Counted from the first letter of the stretch, positions 42,006 through 50,935 are shown. The stretch: DNA of 64,000 nucleotides from Paracoccaceae bacterium (GCA_020637675.1 JACKKD010000003.1:744001-808000); one strand, 5' to 3'. Translations and numbers: made by a program. Notes: generated by a model not told the origin, from the letters alone.

Positions 42006-43399
42006 AGCCCGAGCACCCCGGGAAGAGCGGCGAGGATCGCCCGTGCGCCCTGGCCGACGCCGCCCTTCGGGCGGGCGGGCGCGGCCGCCGGCTGCCAGCC
42101 GTAGATGTCGAAATGCGCATAGCGCGGTGTCCCGGTCACGAAGCGGCGCAGGAAGAGCGCGGCGGTGATCGAGCCCGCCATGCCTCCGGACGGCGCATTG
42201 TCGAGATCGGCGATGCCGGGCTCGATCATCGCTTCGTAGGGCTCCCAGAACGGCATCCGCCAGACCGGGTCGGCGAGCGCCGCACCGGCGGCGGCCAGCG
42301 CGCCCGCCACGGCGTCGTCGTCACAGTAGAAGGGGGCGAGGTCGGGCCCGACGGCGACCCGCGCGGCGCCGGTGAGCGTCGCCATCGAGATCAGGAGGTC
42401 GGGCCGTTCCTCATCCGCCAGTGCCAGCGCATCCGCGAGGATCAGCCGTCCCTCCGCATCGGTGTTGTTCACCTCCACCGTCAGGCCCTTGCGGCTTGTC
42501 AGGATGTCCTGCGGCCGCATCGCGTTGCCGGCGACGGCGTTCTCCACCGCCGGCACGATCACACGGAGGCGGAGTTTCAGACCCAACGCCATGATCATCC
42601 GGGCCAGTCCCATCACCGTCGCGGCGCCACCCATGTCCTTCTTCATCAGGCCCATCAAGGGTGCCGTCTTGAGGTCGAGACCCCCGGTATCGAAGCAGAC
42701 GCCCTTGCCGACGAGCGTCAGCCGGGGCCCCGCGTCACCCCAGCGCATGTCCATGATCCGGGGGGCGCGCGGCGAGGCGCGGCCGACGGCGTGGACCATC
42801 GGGAAGCCCTCGGCCAGAAGATCGTCGCCGCGGACCACCCGCGTCTTCGCGCCGAAGCCTTCGGCGAGCGCGACGAAGGCATCCTCGAGTTCCGCCGGAC
42901 CGAGGTCCGAGGCCGGCGTGTTGATGAGATCGCGCGTCAGCATCTCGCCCCCGGCCATCGCCAGCACCCGCGCCGCATCGACGCCCGCCGGCAGCACGAG
43001 CCGCGCCCTGGGGGGCTCGGCGCTGCGGTAGCGGCCGAACCGGTAGGTGGCGAGCAGCCACCCGAGCGCGGCCTCCTCCAGCGCGGCGGTTGTCAACGCA
43101 CCGTCGAGCCGCCAGGCCCCTTCGGGCAGGTCGGCCACCGCGCCCGCGACATGGAAGCGGCCCCGCTTGCGTGCGGCCTCGGTCCCCAGGCCGAAGACCG
43201 CGCCCGAGGGCGCGCCGTCCGGCCCGGGCAGGAGGCAGAGCTGGCCGAGCCTGCCGGTGAAACCGGCGGCGGCCATCCAGGCGCGCTCGAAAGCGGGACG
43301 CGCTTCGACGAAGCCCGCCGCCGTTTCCTGCGGCACGAGGTGGAGCGGTCGGCTCCGGGCGGTCGGTTCGGCAAAGGCCAGGGAAGGGGCGGCGGTCAT
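42002..43399 (-). CDS. M17 leucyl aminopeptidase family protein
   Basis: This 465-residue M17 metallopeptidase has the catalytic core: VGKGVCFDTGGLDLK, MKKDMGGAATVMG, the signature VNNTDAEGRLILADALA and LATLTGAARVAVG-type segments (here SMATLTGAAR). N-terminal residues before the ATG at 43399 are dropped because they derive from a GTG-initiated extension with no ribosome binding site. It is the first gene of the aminopeptidase/NlpC operon. It differs from classical PepA in its short N-terminal domain. Confidence 0.9.
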   Translation of the reverse strand: MTAAPSLAFAEPTARSRPLHLVPQETAAGFVEARPAFERAWMAAAGFTGRLGQLCLLPGPDGAPSGAVFGLGTEAARKRGRFHVAGAVADLPEGAWRLDGALTTAALEEAALGWLLATYRFGRYRSAEPPRARLVLPAGVDAARVLAMAGGEMLTRDLINTPASDLGPAELEDAFVALAEGFGAKTRVVRGDDLLAEGFPMVHAVGRASPRAPRIMDMRWGDAGPRLTLVGKGVCFDTGGLDLKTAPLMGLMKKDMGGAATVMGLARMIMALGLKLRLRVIVPAVENAVAGNAMRPQDILTSRKGLTVEVNNTDAEGRLILADALALADEERPDLLISMATLTGAARVAVGPDLAPFYCDDDAVAGALAAAGAALADPVWRMPFWEPYEAMIEPGIADLDNAPSGGMAGSITAALFLRRFVTGTPRYAHFDIYGWQPAAAPARPKGGVGQGARAILAALPGVLGL

Positions 43400-43471
43400 C
43401 ACGGGTCTCCTGTCGGGTCCGGTCGCCACACTAGCCCCGCCGCCGGTGCCCGCAAGGCCCCATGACGGGGG

Positions 43472-43852
43472 TCACAGGGTCTGGTCGCGCAGGTCCCAGA
43501 AGGCGTTCAGCGACCGGTCGCCGATGCGCACGAGCCGCGCGAGTGTTGCGGCCTGAGCCGAGGCATCGCCCGCGTCGGTCGCCCGCAGGACATCCCCGGC
43601 GACCCGCGCGAAGGTCAGCATCCCGACCTGTTCGGCCACCCTGATCAGGAGCCGTGCGCTCCGCTGCATCGCCGCGCCGTTGCCCTCGTCCACGAGCCGC
43701 TGAACTTCCCTCAGGCGCGCGGCAAGTTCCTCAGTCGCGCGGCAGATCACCCGTTCTGCCCCCTTCTCTCCGAGGTCCGAATAAAGCGCCACGAGCCGGT
43801 CCGGATCGAGCCGGACGCCTTCGTTGTGGCGCAGAACTGCCAGTGTCCCCAC
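43472..43852 (-). CDS. Helical conserved protein, unknown (Hpt-like)
   Basis: This 126-residue protein starts with GTG and is almost all helix (LVALYSDLGEKGAERVICRA, then EELAARLREVQRLVDEGN). The pattern recalls small histidine-phosphotransfer-like four-helix bundles, but no phospho-accepting His is placed convincingly. It lies alone between the M17 gene and the divergent carbonic anhydrase gene. Confidence 0.65.
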   Translation of the reverse strand: MGTLAVLRHNEGVRLDPDRLVALYSDLGEKGAERVICRATEELAARLREVQRLVDEGNGAAMQRSARLLIRVAEQVGMLTFARVAGDVLRATDAGDASAQAATLARLVRIGDRSLNAFWDLRDQTL

Positions 43853-43996
43853 CCTTCATCCTCCACTTCGCGCCCCACGCGCGAGGAGAGGTTCGCCCCA
43901 TGGCCTCAAGAAAACCTTGTCGCCCGGGCGAAAAACCTCTCGAATTCGACCGATCGGCCGACTATCTGCCAAGGACTGTCAGGGAGGGACAACCCG

Positions 43997-44644
43997 ATGC
44001 AACATGCCAGACCGCTGCCCAGCTATCTCGTCCAGCGCTATCATGGCTGGAAGGCAACGACCTGGACGGAGAACCGTGCTTGGTACCGCCGGCTGGCGGA
44101 CGAGGGTCAGAGACCCCGGGCGATGGTGATTTCCTGCTGCGATAGCCGCGTGCACGTCACCTCGATCTTCGGCGCCGACCAGGGGGAGTTCTTCATCCAC
44201 CGCAATATCGCCAACCTCGTGCCGCCCCATGCGCCCGACGGGCAGCAGCACGGCACCTCGGCGGCCGTGGAATATGCCGTGACCACGCTGAAGGTGGCGC
44301 ATCTGATCGTGGTCGGCCATTCCTCCTGCGGCGGAGTGAAGGGTTGCCACGACATGTGCTCGGGCGCCGCCCCCGCGCTGGAAGAGAAGTCGAGCTTCGT
44401 CGGCCGCTGGATGGACCTCCTGCGCCCCGGCTACGAAAGGGTGAAGGACCTGCCGGCCGACCACCAGCTTCGCGCGCTCGAACGCGAGGCGGTTCTGGTG
44501 AGCCTGGAGAACCTCATGACCTTCCCGTTCGTGCGCGCCGCGGTCGAGGCCGAGGAGATGACGCTCCATGGCCTCTGGAACGACATCAGCGCCGGCGGGC
44601 TTGAACACTACGACCCCGAGACGCGGGCCTTCGTCGCGCTCTGA
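43997..44644 (+). CDS. Beta-class carbonic anhydrase
   Basis: This 215-residue enzyme interconverts carbon dioxide and bicarbonate. The zinc ligands and dyad are visible as Cys47 and Asp49-Arg51 in SCCDSRV, and the second pair as His and Cys in VVGHSSCGGV. The ATG at 43997 follows AGGGAGGG; a longer frame from 43826 would cross the divergent gene's promoter. It probably supplies bicarbonate for carboxylation reactions. Confidence 0.94.
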   Translation: MQHARPLPSYLVQRYHGWKATTWTENRAWYRRLADEGQRPRAMVISCCDSRVHVTSIFGADQGEFFIHRNIANLVPPHAPDGQQHGTSAAVEYAVTTLKVAHLIVVGHSSCGGVKGCHDMCSGAAPALEEKSSFVGRWMDLLRPGYERVKDLPADHQLRALEREAVLVSLENLMTFPFVRAAVEAEEMTLHGLWNDISAGGLEHYDPETRAFVAL

Positions 44645-44688
44645 GCGCGGGAACCCGGCATTAACCAGATTCGCGCGAGGGTGGCGCC

Positions 44689-45111
44689 ATGGACACCCGC
44701 CGCACCGTCACCGTCGACCTGCCCGAAACGCTCCTCCTGGCGCTCGGCCGGGCGGCGCGGGCGGCCGGGTGCTCGCCTTCGGACTTCCTTCGTGCTGTCC
44801 TGCGCGGCGCACTTGACCGGTCGCCCGCGCGGCTGAGGTCCGAGGAGGAGGAGATCCTGAGGGCCGTGCACCTCTCGGCCGACTGGGTGGAATTGCAGCG
44901 CCGCCTGCGGTCGGCAGGCTTCGTCCTGCGCCGGGCGCCGGAGGGTGCGCTTGCCATCCATTCCTGGCCGATCGAACGCCCGCTTTTGCCGCTCGGTGCA
45001 CTGGGCCTGGGCGAGCCGGACCTGACGCTTCGTTTCGGAAACCGCTTCCCGACCGATGCGCCGCGGGGGCCGGGCCATCCCCTCGCTGCGCGCTGCGACC
45101 GGGCGGCGTGA
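44689..45111 (+). CDS. Ribbon-helix-helix-like small protein
   Basis: This 140-residue protein begins with a short strand and two helices (RRTVTVDLPETLLLALGRAA, then GCSPSDFLRAVLRGAL), consistent with a ribbon-helix-helix DNA-binding fold. The C-terminal part (LQRRLRSAGFVLRRAPEG and following) resembles segments seen at the ends of relaxase-like proteins, a weak similarity. It lies 44 bp after the carbonic anhydrase gene. The function is unknown. Confidence 0.65.
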   Translation: MDTRRTVTVDLPETLLLALGRAARAAGCSPSDFLRAVLRGALDRSPARLRSEEEEILRAVHLSADWVELQRRLRSAGFVLRRAPEGALAIHSWPIERPLLPLGALGLGEPDLTLRFGNRFPTDAPRGPGHPLAARCDRAA

Positions 45112-45195
45112 ACCCGCCACCTCACCCCAAGGTGAGGCTTGCACCCGCGACAAGCATGATATGGTAATCGGGTATCCGTTCAGGGAGACCCGGCC

Positions 45196-45666
45196 ATGAC
45201 CACCCCGCTTCGCGCGCGCCTTGCTGCTGCCCTCGTCCCGCTCGCGCTTGTCGCGCCCCTCGCCGCATTCGCGGAGGCCAGCGGCACGACCGCAAGCACC
45301 GCCCCGGCCGCGCAATCCGGCTACGCCGAGGCCAAGGCCGCCGTCGATGCCGGCCGCTACCCCGACGCGCTGAAACTCCTCGCCGCCGTTCTCAAGGCCG
45401 AGCCGCGCAATGCCGACGCGCTGAACCTCATGGGCTACTCCAATCGCAAGATGAACCGGATGGCCGAGGCCGCGCGCTGGTACGGCGCGGCGCTGAAGGC
45501 CGATCCGAAGCACCTCGGCGCGCTGGAATACCAGGGCGAGATGTTCGTCGAGATCGGCGACTACGCAAGCGCCAGGGCCAATCTCAACCGCCTCGCCGCG
45601 CTCTGCGGCACCTGCAACGAATGGAGCGACCTCCGCGCGGCGCTGATGGCGGCGGGACAGGGCTGA
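45196..45666 (+). CDS. Periplasmic TPR protein
   Basis: This 156-residue protein has a signal peptide (RLAAALVPLALVAPLAAFA) followed by tetratricopeptide repeats (for example YPDALKLLAAVLKAEPRNAD, then LGALEYQGEMFVEIGDYASA). A disulfide could form in AALCGTCNEW. Such proteins act as scaffolds in envelope assembly. It converges with plsY. Confidence 0.8.
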   Translation: MTTPLRARLAAALVPLALVAPLAAFAEASGTTASTAPAAQSGYAEAKAAVDAGRYPDALKLLAAVLKAEPRNADALNLMGYSNRKMNRMAEAARWYGAALKADPKHLGALEYQGEMFVEIGDYASARANLNRLAALCGTCNEWSDLRAALMAAGQG

Positions 45667-45682
45667 GGCGGGCGGCCGGGGG

Positions 45683-46291
45683 CTACTTCTTCCCGCCGAT
45701 CCGGGGCTCCGTCCCGGCCTTCAGCCGCTCGATGTTCGGCAGGTGGCGCCAGAAGACGAGCGTGGCGAGCGTGACGATCAGGATCACCATGCTGCCATGG
45801 CCCAGGAGCGCCGCCCAGATGAACGCCGTCGCCGAGGCGACGAGCGCCGAGAGCGACGAGATCCGGCTGACGAGCGCGGTCGCGAGCCATGTCGCGCAGG
45901 CCGCGAGCCCGACGGGGAAGGCAAGCGCCAGAAGCGTGCCGAGGAAGGTCGCGACGCCCTTGCCGCCCTTGAACTTCAGCCAGACCGGGAAGAGATGGCC
46001 GAGGAAGGCGGCGAGTGCGGCAAGCTGGGCCGCGTCCTCGCCCGCCCAAGCCCGCGCGAGCAGCACCGCGACCGCGCCCTTGCCGCCGTCGAAGAGCAGC
46101 GTGGCGAGCGCCGCTGGCTTGTTGCCGGTCCGAAGCACGTTGGTCGCGCCGATGTTGCCGGAACCGATCTGCCTGAGGTCGCCGAGGCCCATGACTTTCG
46201 TCACGACGACCCCGAACGGGATCGAGCCCAGCAGGTAGCCCAGCACGGCCGTCAGGATCAGCGCCGCCGCGCCGGTTGTGATTTCGGGCAA
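45683..46291 (-). CDS. plsY: Glycerol-3-phosphate acyltransferase PlsY
   Basis: PlsY transfers the acyl group from acyl-phosphate to glycerol-3-phosphate, starting phospholipid synthesis. The 202-residue membrane protein has the family motifs LGYLLGSIPFG, GSGNIGATNVLRTG and KFKGGKGVAT. The start is a TTG one base after the pyrC stop, with GGGGAGG upstream inside pyrC; no ATG fits the family N-terminus. It is the last gene of the pyr operon. Confidence 0.92.
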   Translation of the reverse strand: MPEITTGAAALILTAVLGYLLGSIPFGVVVTKVMGLGDLRQIGSGNIGATNVLRTGNKPAALATLLFDGGKGAVAVLLARAWAGEDAAQLAALAAFLGHLFPVWLKFKGGKGVATFLGTLLALAFPVGLAACATWLATALVSRISSLSALVASATAFIWAALLGHGSMVILIVTLATLVFWRHLPNIERLKAGTEPRIGGKK

Positions 46292-46292
46292 T

Positions 46293-47573
46293 TCAAGCCT
46301 CCCCGCCGAAAACCCTGATGCCGTCGACCCAGGTGCCGATGACCCGGCCCTCCATCCGCTGCCCGTCGAAGGGCGTGTTCTTCGACTTGGAGCGGAGCGT
46401 GAAGCGGTCAAGGACGAAGGGCGCGTCGGGATCGAAAAGCACCAGGTCGGCCGGCGCGCCGACCGCAAGCCGCCCCTGCGGCAGGCCGAGGCGCTTCGCG
46501 GGGTTGAGCGCCATCGCCCGGAAAAGCTGCGGCAGCGTCAGCTGCCCGGCATGGTAAAGCCGCATCGCGGCGGGCAGGAAGGTCTCGAGCGCCACCGCAC
46601 CGCTCGCGGCCTCCTCGAAGGGCAGGCGCTTCGATTCCTCGTCCTGCGGCGTGTGCATCGACGAGATGATGTCGATCAGGCCCGAGGCGACCGCCTCCAC
46701 GGCCGCCACCCGGTCATCCTCGGACCTGAGGGGCGGCTTGACCTTGAAGAAGGTGCGGTAGTCGCCGACGTCGAATTCGTTGAGCGTGAGGTGGTGGATC
46801 GAGGTGCCCGCCGTCACGTCGAAACCGTTCCTCTTGGCGCGCTCCAGGGGCGGCAGGGCGCGGGCGGTGGTGATCTGGTCGAAATGGTACTTCGCCCCGG
46901 TCATCTCGATCAGGCCCATGTCGCGGTCGAAGCCGATCCGCTCGGCCATCGGGCTGACGGAGGGCAGGCCGCGCAGGGATGCGAACTTGCCGGAGGTCGT
47001 GGCCGCGCCCGCCGACAGGACCGGCTCCTGCGGATGGCCCATGACGAGCGCGCCAAGCGATTTTGCGTAAGTGAGCGCGCGGGCCAGCACCTTGGTGTCG
47101 CTGACGACATGGTCGCAATCGGTGAAGGCCACGGCGCCGGCGTCGAGGAGGAACCCGATCTCCGTCATCTCCCGCCCCTCGCGGCCCTTGGTCAGCGCGG
47201 CCATGTGGCGGATGCGAACGGGGCTCGCCTCGGCCGCGCGGCGGGTGACGAATTCCAGCACCTCGGGCGTGTCGATGGCCGGGTTGGTGTCGGGCCGGGC
47301 GATGATGGTGGTGACGCCCCCGGCGGCGGCGGCGAGGGCGGCGGAGCGGAACGATTCCTTGTGCCGCTCTCCCGGCTCGCCGATCTTGACGCCCAGATCG
47401 ACGATGCCGGGGGCGAGGCATTTGCCGCGGCAGTCGATGGTGGTGGCGCCCTTGGGCGCGGGGGCGTCGCCGATGGCGGCGATCTGGCCGTTCTCGATCA
47501 GCAGGCTGCCGGCGGTTTCGGTGAGCGCCTCGGGGTCGATCAGGCGGGCGTTGGTGAGGAGGGTGGTCATCAT
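46293..47573 (-). CDS. pyrC': Dihydroorotase-like protein lacking metal ligands (PyrX-type)
   Basis: The 426-residue protein is a type I dihydroorotase homologue, but the metal site is missing. The HxH motif after the first strand is replaced by G61-V-K63 in DLGVKIGEPGE, and the DHAPH motif is replaced by M306-H-T-P in SSMHTPQDE, while His180 (GHPQEP) remains. This matches the non-catalytic DHOase that assembles with aspartate transcarbamoylase in several proteobacteria. The catalytic dihydroorotase must be encoded elsewhere. The start at 47573 overlaps the preceding gene by 4 bp. Confidence 0.9.
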   Translation of the reverse strand: MMTTLLTNARLIDPEALTETAGSLLIENGQIAAIGDAPAPKGATTIDCRGKCLAPGIVDLGVKIGEPGERHKESFRSAALAAAAGGVTTIIARPDTNPAIDTPEVLEFVTRRAAEASPVRIRHMAALTKGREGREMTEIGFLLDAGAVAFTDCDHVVSDTKVLARALTYAKSLGALVMGHPQEPVLSAGAATTSGKFASLRGLPSVSPMAERIGFDRDMGLIEMTGAKYHFDQITTARALPPLERAKRNGFDVTAGTSIHHLTLNEFDVGDYRTFFKVKPPLRSEDDRVAAVEAVASGLIDIISSMHTPQDEESKRLPFEEAASGAVALETFLPAAMRLYHAGQLTLPQLFRAMALNPAKRLGLPQGRLAVGAPADLVLFDPDAPFVLDRFTLRSKSKNTPFDGQRMEGRVIGTWVDGIRVFGGEA

Positions 47574-47926
47574 GGCTGAGCGCACAACTGCGAGTCGGAG
47601 ATATTAAGAAGCATCCCCGACAACTTTCTGCCTGCCACCTCACCTGCCCAAACCGGAGGAATTGAAACGATGAGTGCGGTCCAAGCCCCAAGAAAGAAGG
47701 CAATAAGCCTACTCAAAGAATCTCGTGAACCTTCGTCGCTCTCGAACACGGAACCGAAGACTCGGCCATACCCCATCACGACTCCACAACCGGCAGCGCA
47801 AAACGCCAACGGAGCGCCCACTCCCGCAAACGCACAGTTCGGCCAGTCGACAATAATGAACTGAGAAACAGCAGAGAAGAAAAAGCACGTGGCAGACAAG
47901 CCAATATACTGATGCCAGTTGCTCAC
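47570..47926 (-). CDS. Low-GC membrane protein inside the pyr operon
   Basis: This 118-residue hydrophobic protein has about three to four helices (IGLSATCFFFSAVSQFIIV, then APLAFCAAGCGVVMGYG, then LIAFFLGAWTALIV). It starts with GTG in a GTGA overlap with the pyrB stop and ends in an ATGA overlap with the pyrC start. Its GC content is about 53% against nearly 70% around it, and its codons favour A/T third positions, so it looks foreign. No family is recognised. Confidence 0.7.
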   Translation of the reverse strand: MSNWHQYIGLSATCFFFSAVSQFIIVDWPNCAFAGVGAPLAFCAAGCGVVMGYGRVFGSVFESDEGSRDSLSRLIAFFLGAWTALIVSIPPVWAGEVAGRKLSGMLLNISDSQLCAQP

Positions 47927-48885
47927 ACCATCACCCCCACCGCCTGCCGTCCGCGCTCCGCCCTCAGGTTCCGCGCCAGGAGGTCCATGCAGGCCATCCG
48001 CACCGCGACGCCCATCTCGACCTGGTCCTGGATCACCGACCGGTTGATGTCGTCGGCAAGCTCCCCGTCGATCTCCACGCCCCGGTTCATCGGGCCGGGG
48101 TGCATGACGATGGCGTCCTCCTTGGCGAAGCCCAACTTTTCGGCGTCGAGGCCGTAGCGGTGATAATACTCCCGCTCGGACGGGATGAAGCCGCCGTCCA
48201 TTCGCTCCTTCTGCAAGCGCAGCATCATCACCACGTCGCAACCCTTCAGCCCTGCCGCCATGTCCTCGTAGACTTCGCAGCCGAGGTCCTGGACGCCCGA
48301 GGGCATCAGCGTCGGCGGGCCGATCAGGCGCAGGCGGTTTTCCATCTTGCCGAGCAGGATCAGGTTCGACCGCGCCACCCGGGAATGGGCGATGTCGCCG
48401 CAGATCGCCACCGTCAGGCGCTGGATGCGGCCCTTGGCGCGGCGGATGGTCAGCGCGTCGAGCAGCGCCTGCGTCGGGTGTTCGTGCCGCCCGTCGCCGG
48501 CGTTCAGCACCGCGCAGTTGACCTTCTGCGCCAGAAGATCGACCGCGCCCGAGGCCGGGTGTCGGACCACCAGCAGGTCGGGATGCATGGCGTTCAGGGT
48601 CAGCGCGGTATCGATCAGCGTCTCGCCCTTCTTCACGCTCGAATGCTGCATCGACATGTTCATCACGTCGGCGCCGAGCCGCTTGCCCGCCAGTTCGAAG
48701 CTCGCCTGAGTCCGCGTGGAGGCCTCGAAGAACATGTTGATCTGGGTCATGCCTTCGAGCGCGTCGGCATGCTTCACCGTGCGCCGGTTCAGTTCGACGT
48801 ATTTCTCGGAAAGGTCGAGGACGGCGCGAATCTCCTCCGGGGCAAGGTGTTCGATTCCCAGAAGGTGACGCGCGCGGAATGTCAT
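47923..48885 (-). CDS. pyrB: Aspartate carbamoyltransferase catalytic subunit
   Basis: PyrB makes carbamoyl-aspartate in pyrimidine synthesis. The 320-residue protein has the carbamoyl-phosphate site FFEASTRTQASFELAGKRLG, the KKGET loop and HPTQALLDALT, plus VMHPGPMNRGVEID. The ATG at 48885 follows GGAGG. It is the first gene of the operon pyrB - membrane gene - pyrC' - plsY. Confidence 0.96.
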   Translation of the reverse strand: MTFRARHLLGIEHLAPEEIRAVLDLSEKYVELNRRTVKHADALEGMTQINMFFEASTRTQASFELAGKRLGADVMNMSMQHSSVKKGETLIDTALTLNAMHPDLLVVRHPASGAVDLLAQKVNCAVLNAGDGRHEHPTQALLDALTIRRAKGRIQRLTVAICGDIAHSRVARSNLILLGKMENRLRLIGPPTLMPSGVQDLGCEVYEDMAAGLKGCDVVMMLRLQKERMDGGFIPSEREYYHRYGLDAEKLGFAKEDAIVMHPGPMNRGVEIDGELADDINRSVIQDQVEMGVAVRMACMDLLARNLRAERGRQAVGVMV

Positions 48886-48993
48886 GAAGGCCTCCGGTCC
48901 CCGGCTCAGCCGCTTATGGCAAAGGAACGGGAGGCGGGCAACGGCGAATGCGGGCGCTTGCGGGGGCGGGGGCGGGGGCATAGCTTCGGCGCC

Positions 48994-49776
48994 ATGGACT
49001 CACCCCTCGTCACTCTCGACTTCCACGCCGCCCGGGCGCTTCTCGAATGGCAGGCGGAAATGGGTGCGGACGAGGCCATCGGGGACGCGCCGGTAAACCG
49101 CTACGAGGCGAAGGCCGAGGCACCGGGGCCCGCCTCGCCGGTCGTCACGGCGTCCGCTACCGCTGAGGTCGATCCGGTTGCCGTGGCGAGGGTTGACGCG
49201 GGGCGGGCGACCAGCCTTGAGACGCTGGCCGAAATCCAGTCCGCCTATAACCTGTGCGACCTGAAGAAGGGCGCGCGCAACTTCGTCTTCGCCGACGGCA
49301 ACCCGGAGGCTCGCGTCATGATAATCGGCGAGGCACCGGGACGAGAGGAAGACCTCGAAGGCCGGCCCTTCGTCGGCCGTGCCGGCCAGCTTCTGGACCG
49401 GATGTTCGCGGCGATCGGGCTTTCGCGGACCGCGCGCCACAGGGCCGAGGCGCTCTACATCACCAATGTTATGCCCTGGCGGCCGCCCTCGAACCGCGAC
49501 CCCGAGCCGGCCGAAATCGCGATGATGCTGCCGTTCCTGGCCCGGCATGTCGAGCTTGCGGACCCTGCCTTGCTCGTGCTGATGGGCAACACGCCCTGCG
49601 CGGCGGCGCTCGGCCAGAAGGGTATCCTGAGGCTGCGCGGCAAGTGGGCGCAGGCCTTCGGTTGCCCCGCGATGCCGATGACGCACCCCGCCTACCTCCT
49701 CCGCAACCCCGCAGCCAAACGGGAGGCTTGGGCCGACCTTCTCGAGGTCAAGGCGCGCATGAAGGAGATGCCATGA
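48994..49776 (+). CDS. Family 4-like uracil-DNA glycosylase lacking Fe-S cysteines
   Basis: This 260-residue glycosylase has the family 4 pattern: GEAPGREED (112-120), then GRPFVGRAGQLL, ITNVMPWRPPSNRDP, and THPAYLLRNP at the end. The canonical four-cysteine iron-sulfur set is absent. Only Cys88 (NLCDLKKGA), Cys202 and Cys224 are present, and Trp162 replaces the Cys of NVVKCRPP. It should remove uracil from DNA but without the usual cluster. A long N-terminal extension of about 85 residues precedes the domain. Its stop overlaps the LysE gene start. Confidence 0.85.
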   Translation: MDSPLVTLDFHAARALLEWQAEMGADEAIGDAPVNRYEAKAEAPGPASPVVTASATAEVDPVAVARVDAGRATSLETLAEIQSAYNLCDLKKGARNFVFADGNPEARVMIIGEAPGREEDLEGRPFVGRAGQLLDRMFAAIGLSRTARHRAEALYITNVMPWRPPSNRDPEPAEIAMMLPFLARHVELADPALLVLMGNTPCAAALGQKGILRLRGKWAQAFGCPAMPMTHPAYLLRNPAAKREAWADLLEVKARMKEMP

Positions 49777-50396
49777 TCGTCGATCCCCTGACCCTTGCGG
49801 CCTTCGTCCCGGCCGCGCTCGCGCTGAACCTCACGCCGGGGGCGGACATGATGTTCTGTCTCGCGCAGGGGATGCGCGGCGGTCCGCGCCCCGCCGTCGC
49901 GGCGAGCGCCGGCATTTCGGCGGGCTCGATGGCCAACGTGGCGCTGGCCGGCCTCGGTCTCGGCGCGCTCGTCGGCTCTTTGCCCGGGCTCTTCGATGCC
50001 ATCCGCTGGGCGGGGATCGCCTATCTGCTGTGGCTGGCGCTGCGCACGCTCCGCGCTCCGCTCGGCGCCGCGGGAACCGCCGCCGTCCGGCCAGCGCGCG
50101 CGTTCCGCGACGGTTTCCTCGTCAACATCTCGAACCCGAAGGTGATTCTCTTCATCCTCGCCTTCATTCCGCAGTTCGTTGACCCAGCGCGGGGCGCCAT
50201 CTTCGGCCAGTTCGTGATCTTCGGTTCGGTGATCGCCATCGGGGGCTTCGTCATCAACGCGGCCGTCGGCCTCGGCGCGGGCGGACTCGGCCGGGCAATG
50301 GCGCGCGACCTCAGGGTCGAACGCGTGCTCCGCCTTGCCTCGGCCTCGGTCTTCGGGCTTCTGGCTGCCAAGCTCGCATGGGACAGCCGCACATGA
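49773..50396 (+). CDS. LysE-family amino acid exporter
   Basis: This 207-residue membrane protein has six hydrophobic helices and the RhtB/LysE hallmarks ALNLTPGADMMFCLAQGM and GFLVNISNPKVILFILAFIP. It exports amino acids or related solutes. The ATG overlaps the uracil-DNA glycosylase stop (ATGA), and its own stop overlaps the moaB start, so the three genes form one tight operon. Confidence 0.9.
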   Translation: MIVDPLTLAAFVPAALALNLTPGADMMFCLAQGMRGGPRPAVAASAGISAGSMANVALAGLGLGALVGSLPGLFDAIRWAGIAYLLWLALRTLRAPLGAAGTAAVRPARAFRDGFLVNISNPKVILFILAFIPQFVDPARGAIFGQFVIFGSVIAIGGFVINAAVGLGAGGLGRAMARDLRVERVLRLASASVFGLLAAKLAWDSRT

Positions 50397-50935
50397 GCCG
50401 CATCGACGACACTAAGACCTTCATCCCGGTCCGCATCGCCGTCCTGACGGTGTCCGATACCCGCTCGCTGGCGGAAGACCGGTCGGGCGACACGCTGGTG
50501 CAAAGGCTGACGGAGGCCGGCCACGTCCTTGCAGACCGCAAGGTGCTGCGGGACGAGCGCGCAGAGATCGCCGCCCAGCTCCGCGCCTGGGTGGCCGATC
50601 CGGGGGTGGACGTGGTCCTGTCGACCGGCGGCACCGGTCTGACAGGGCGGGACGTCACGGTGGAGGCCCACCGCGACGTCTACGAGAAGGAGATCGAGGC
50701 CTTCGCCACGGTCTTCACCATCGTCTCGATGCAGAAGATCGGCACCAGCGCGGTGCAAAGCCGCGCCACCGGCGGCGTCGCCGGCGGCACCTATCTCTTC
50801 GCATTGCCGGGCAGCCCCGGCGCCTGCAAGGATGCCTGGGACGAGATCCTGAAGTGGCAACTCGACTATCGCCACCGCCCCTGCAACTTCGTCGAGATCA
50901 TGCCGAGGCTCGACGAGCACCTGCGGGGCAGGTAA
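50393..50935 (+). CDS. moaB: Molybdenum cofactor biosynthesis protein MoaB
   Basis: This 180-residue MoaB/MogA protein has the molybdopterin-binding fold with RIAVLTVSDTRS, VVLSTGGTGLTGRDVT and ATGGVAGGTYLFALPGSPGA. It adenylylates molybdopterin before metal insertion, or acts in that step's place, in Moco synthesis. The ATG at 50393 overlaps the LysE stop by 4 bp. It is one of several Moco genes spread across this window. Confidence 0.92.
   Translation: MSRIDDTKTFIPVRIAVLTVSDTRSLAEDRSGDTLVQRLTEAGHVLADRKVLRDERAEIAAQLRAWVADPGVDVVLSTGGTGLTGRDVTVEAHRDVYEKEIEAFATVFTIVSMQKIGTSAVQSRATGGVAGGTYLFALPGSPGACKDAWDEILKWQLDYRHRPCNFVEIMPRLDEHLRGR

Noticed and set aside
47670..47864. 64-codon plus-strand frame opposite the low-GC membrane gene
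   Set aside because: It has a GGAGG site but low-complexity Pro/Ala-rich sequence, whereas the minus-strand frame has helices and fits exactly between pyrB and pyrC.
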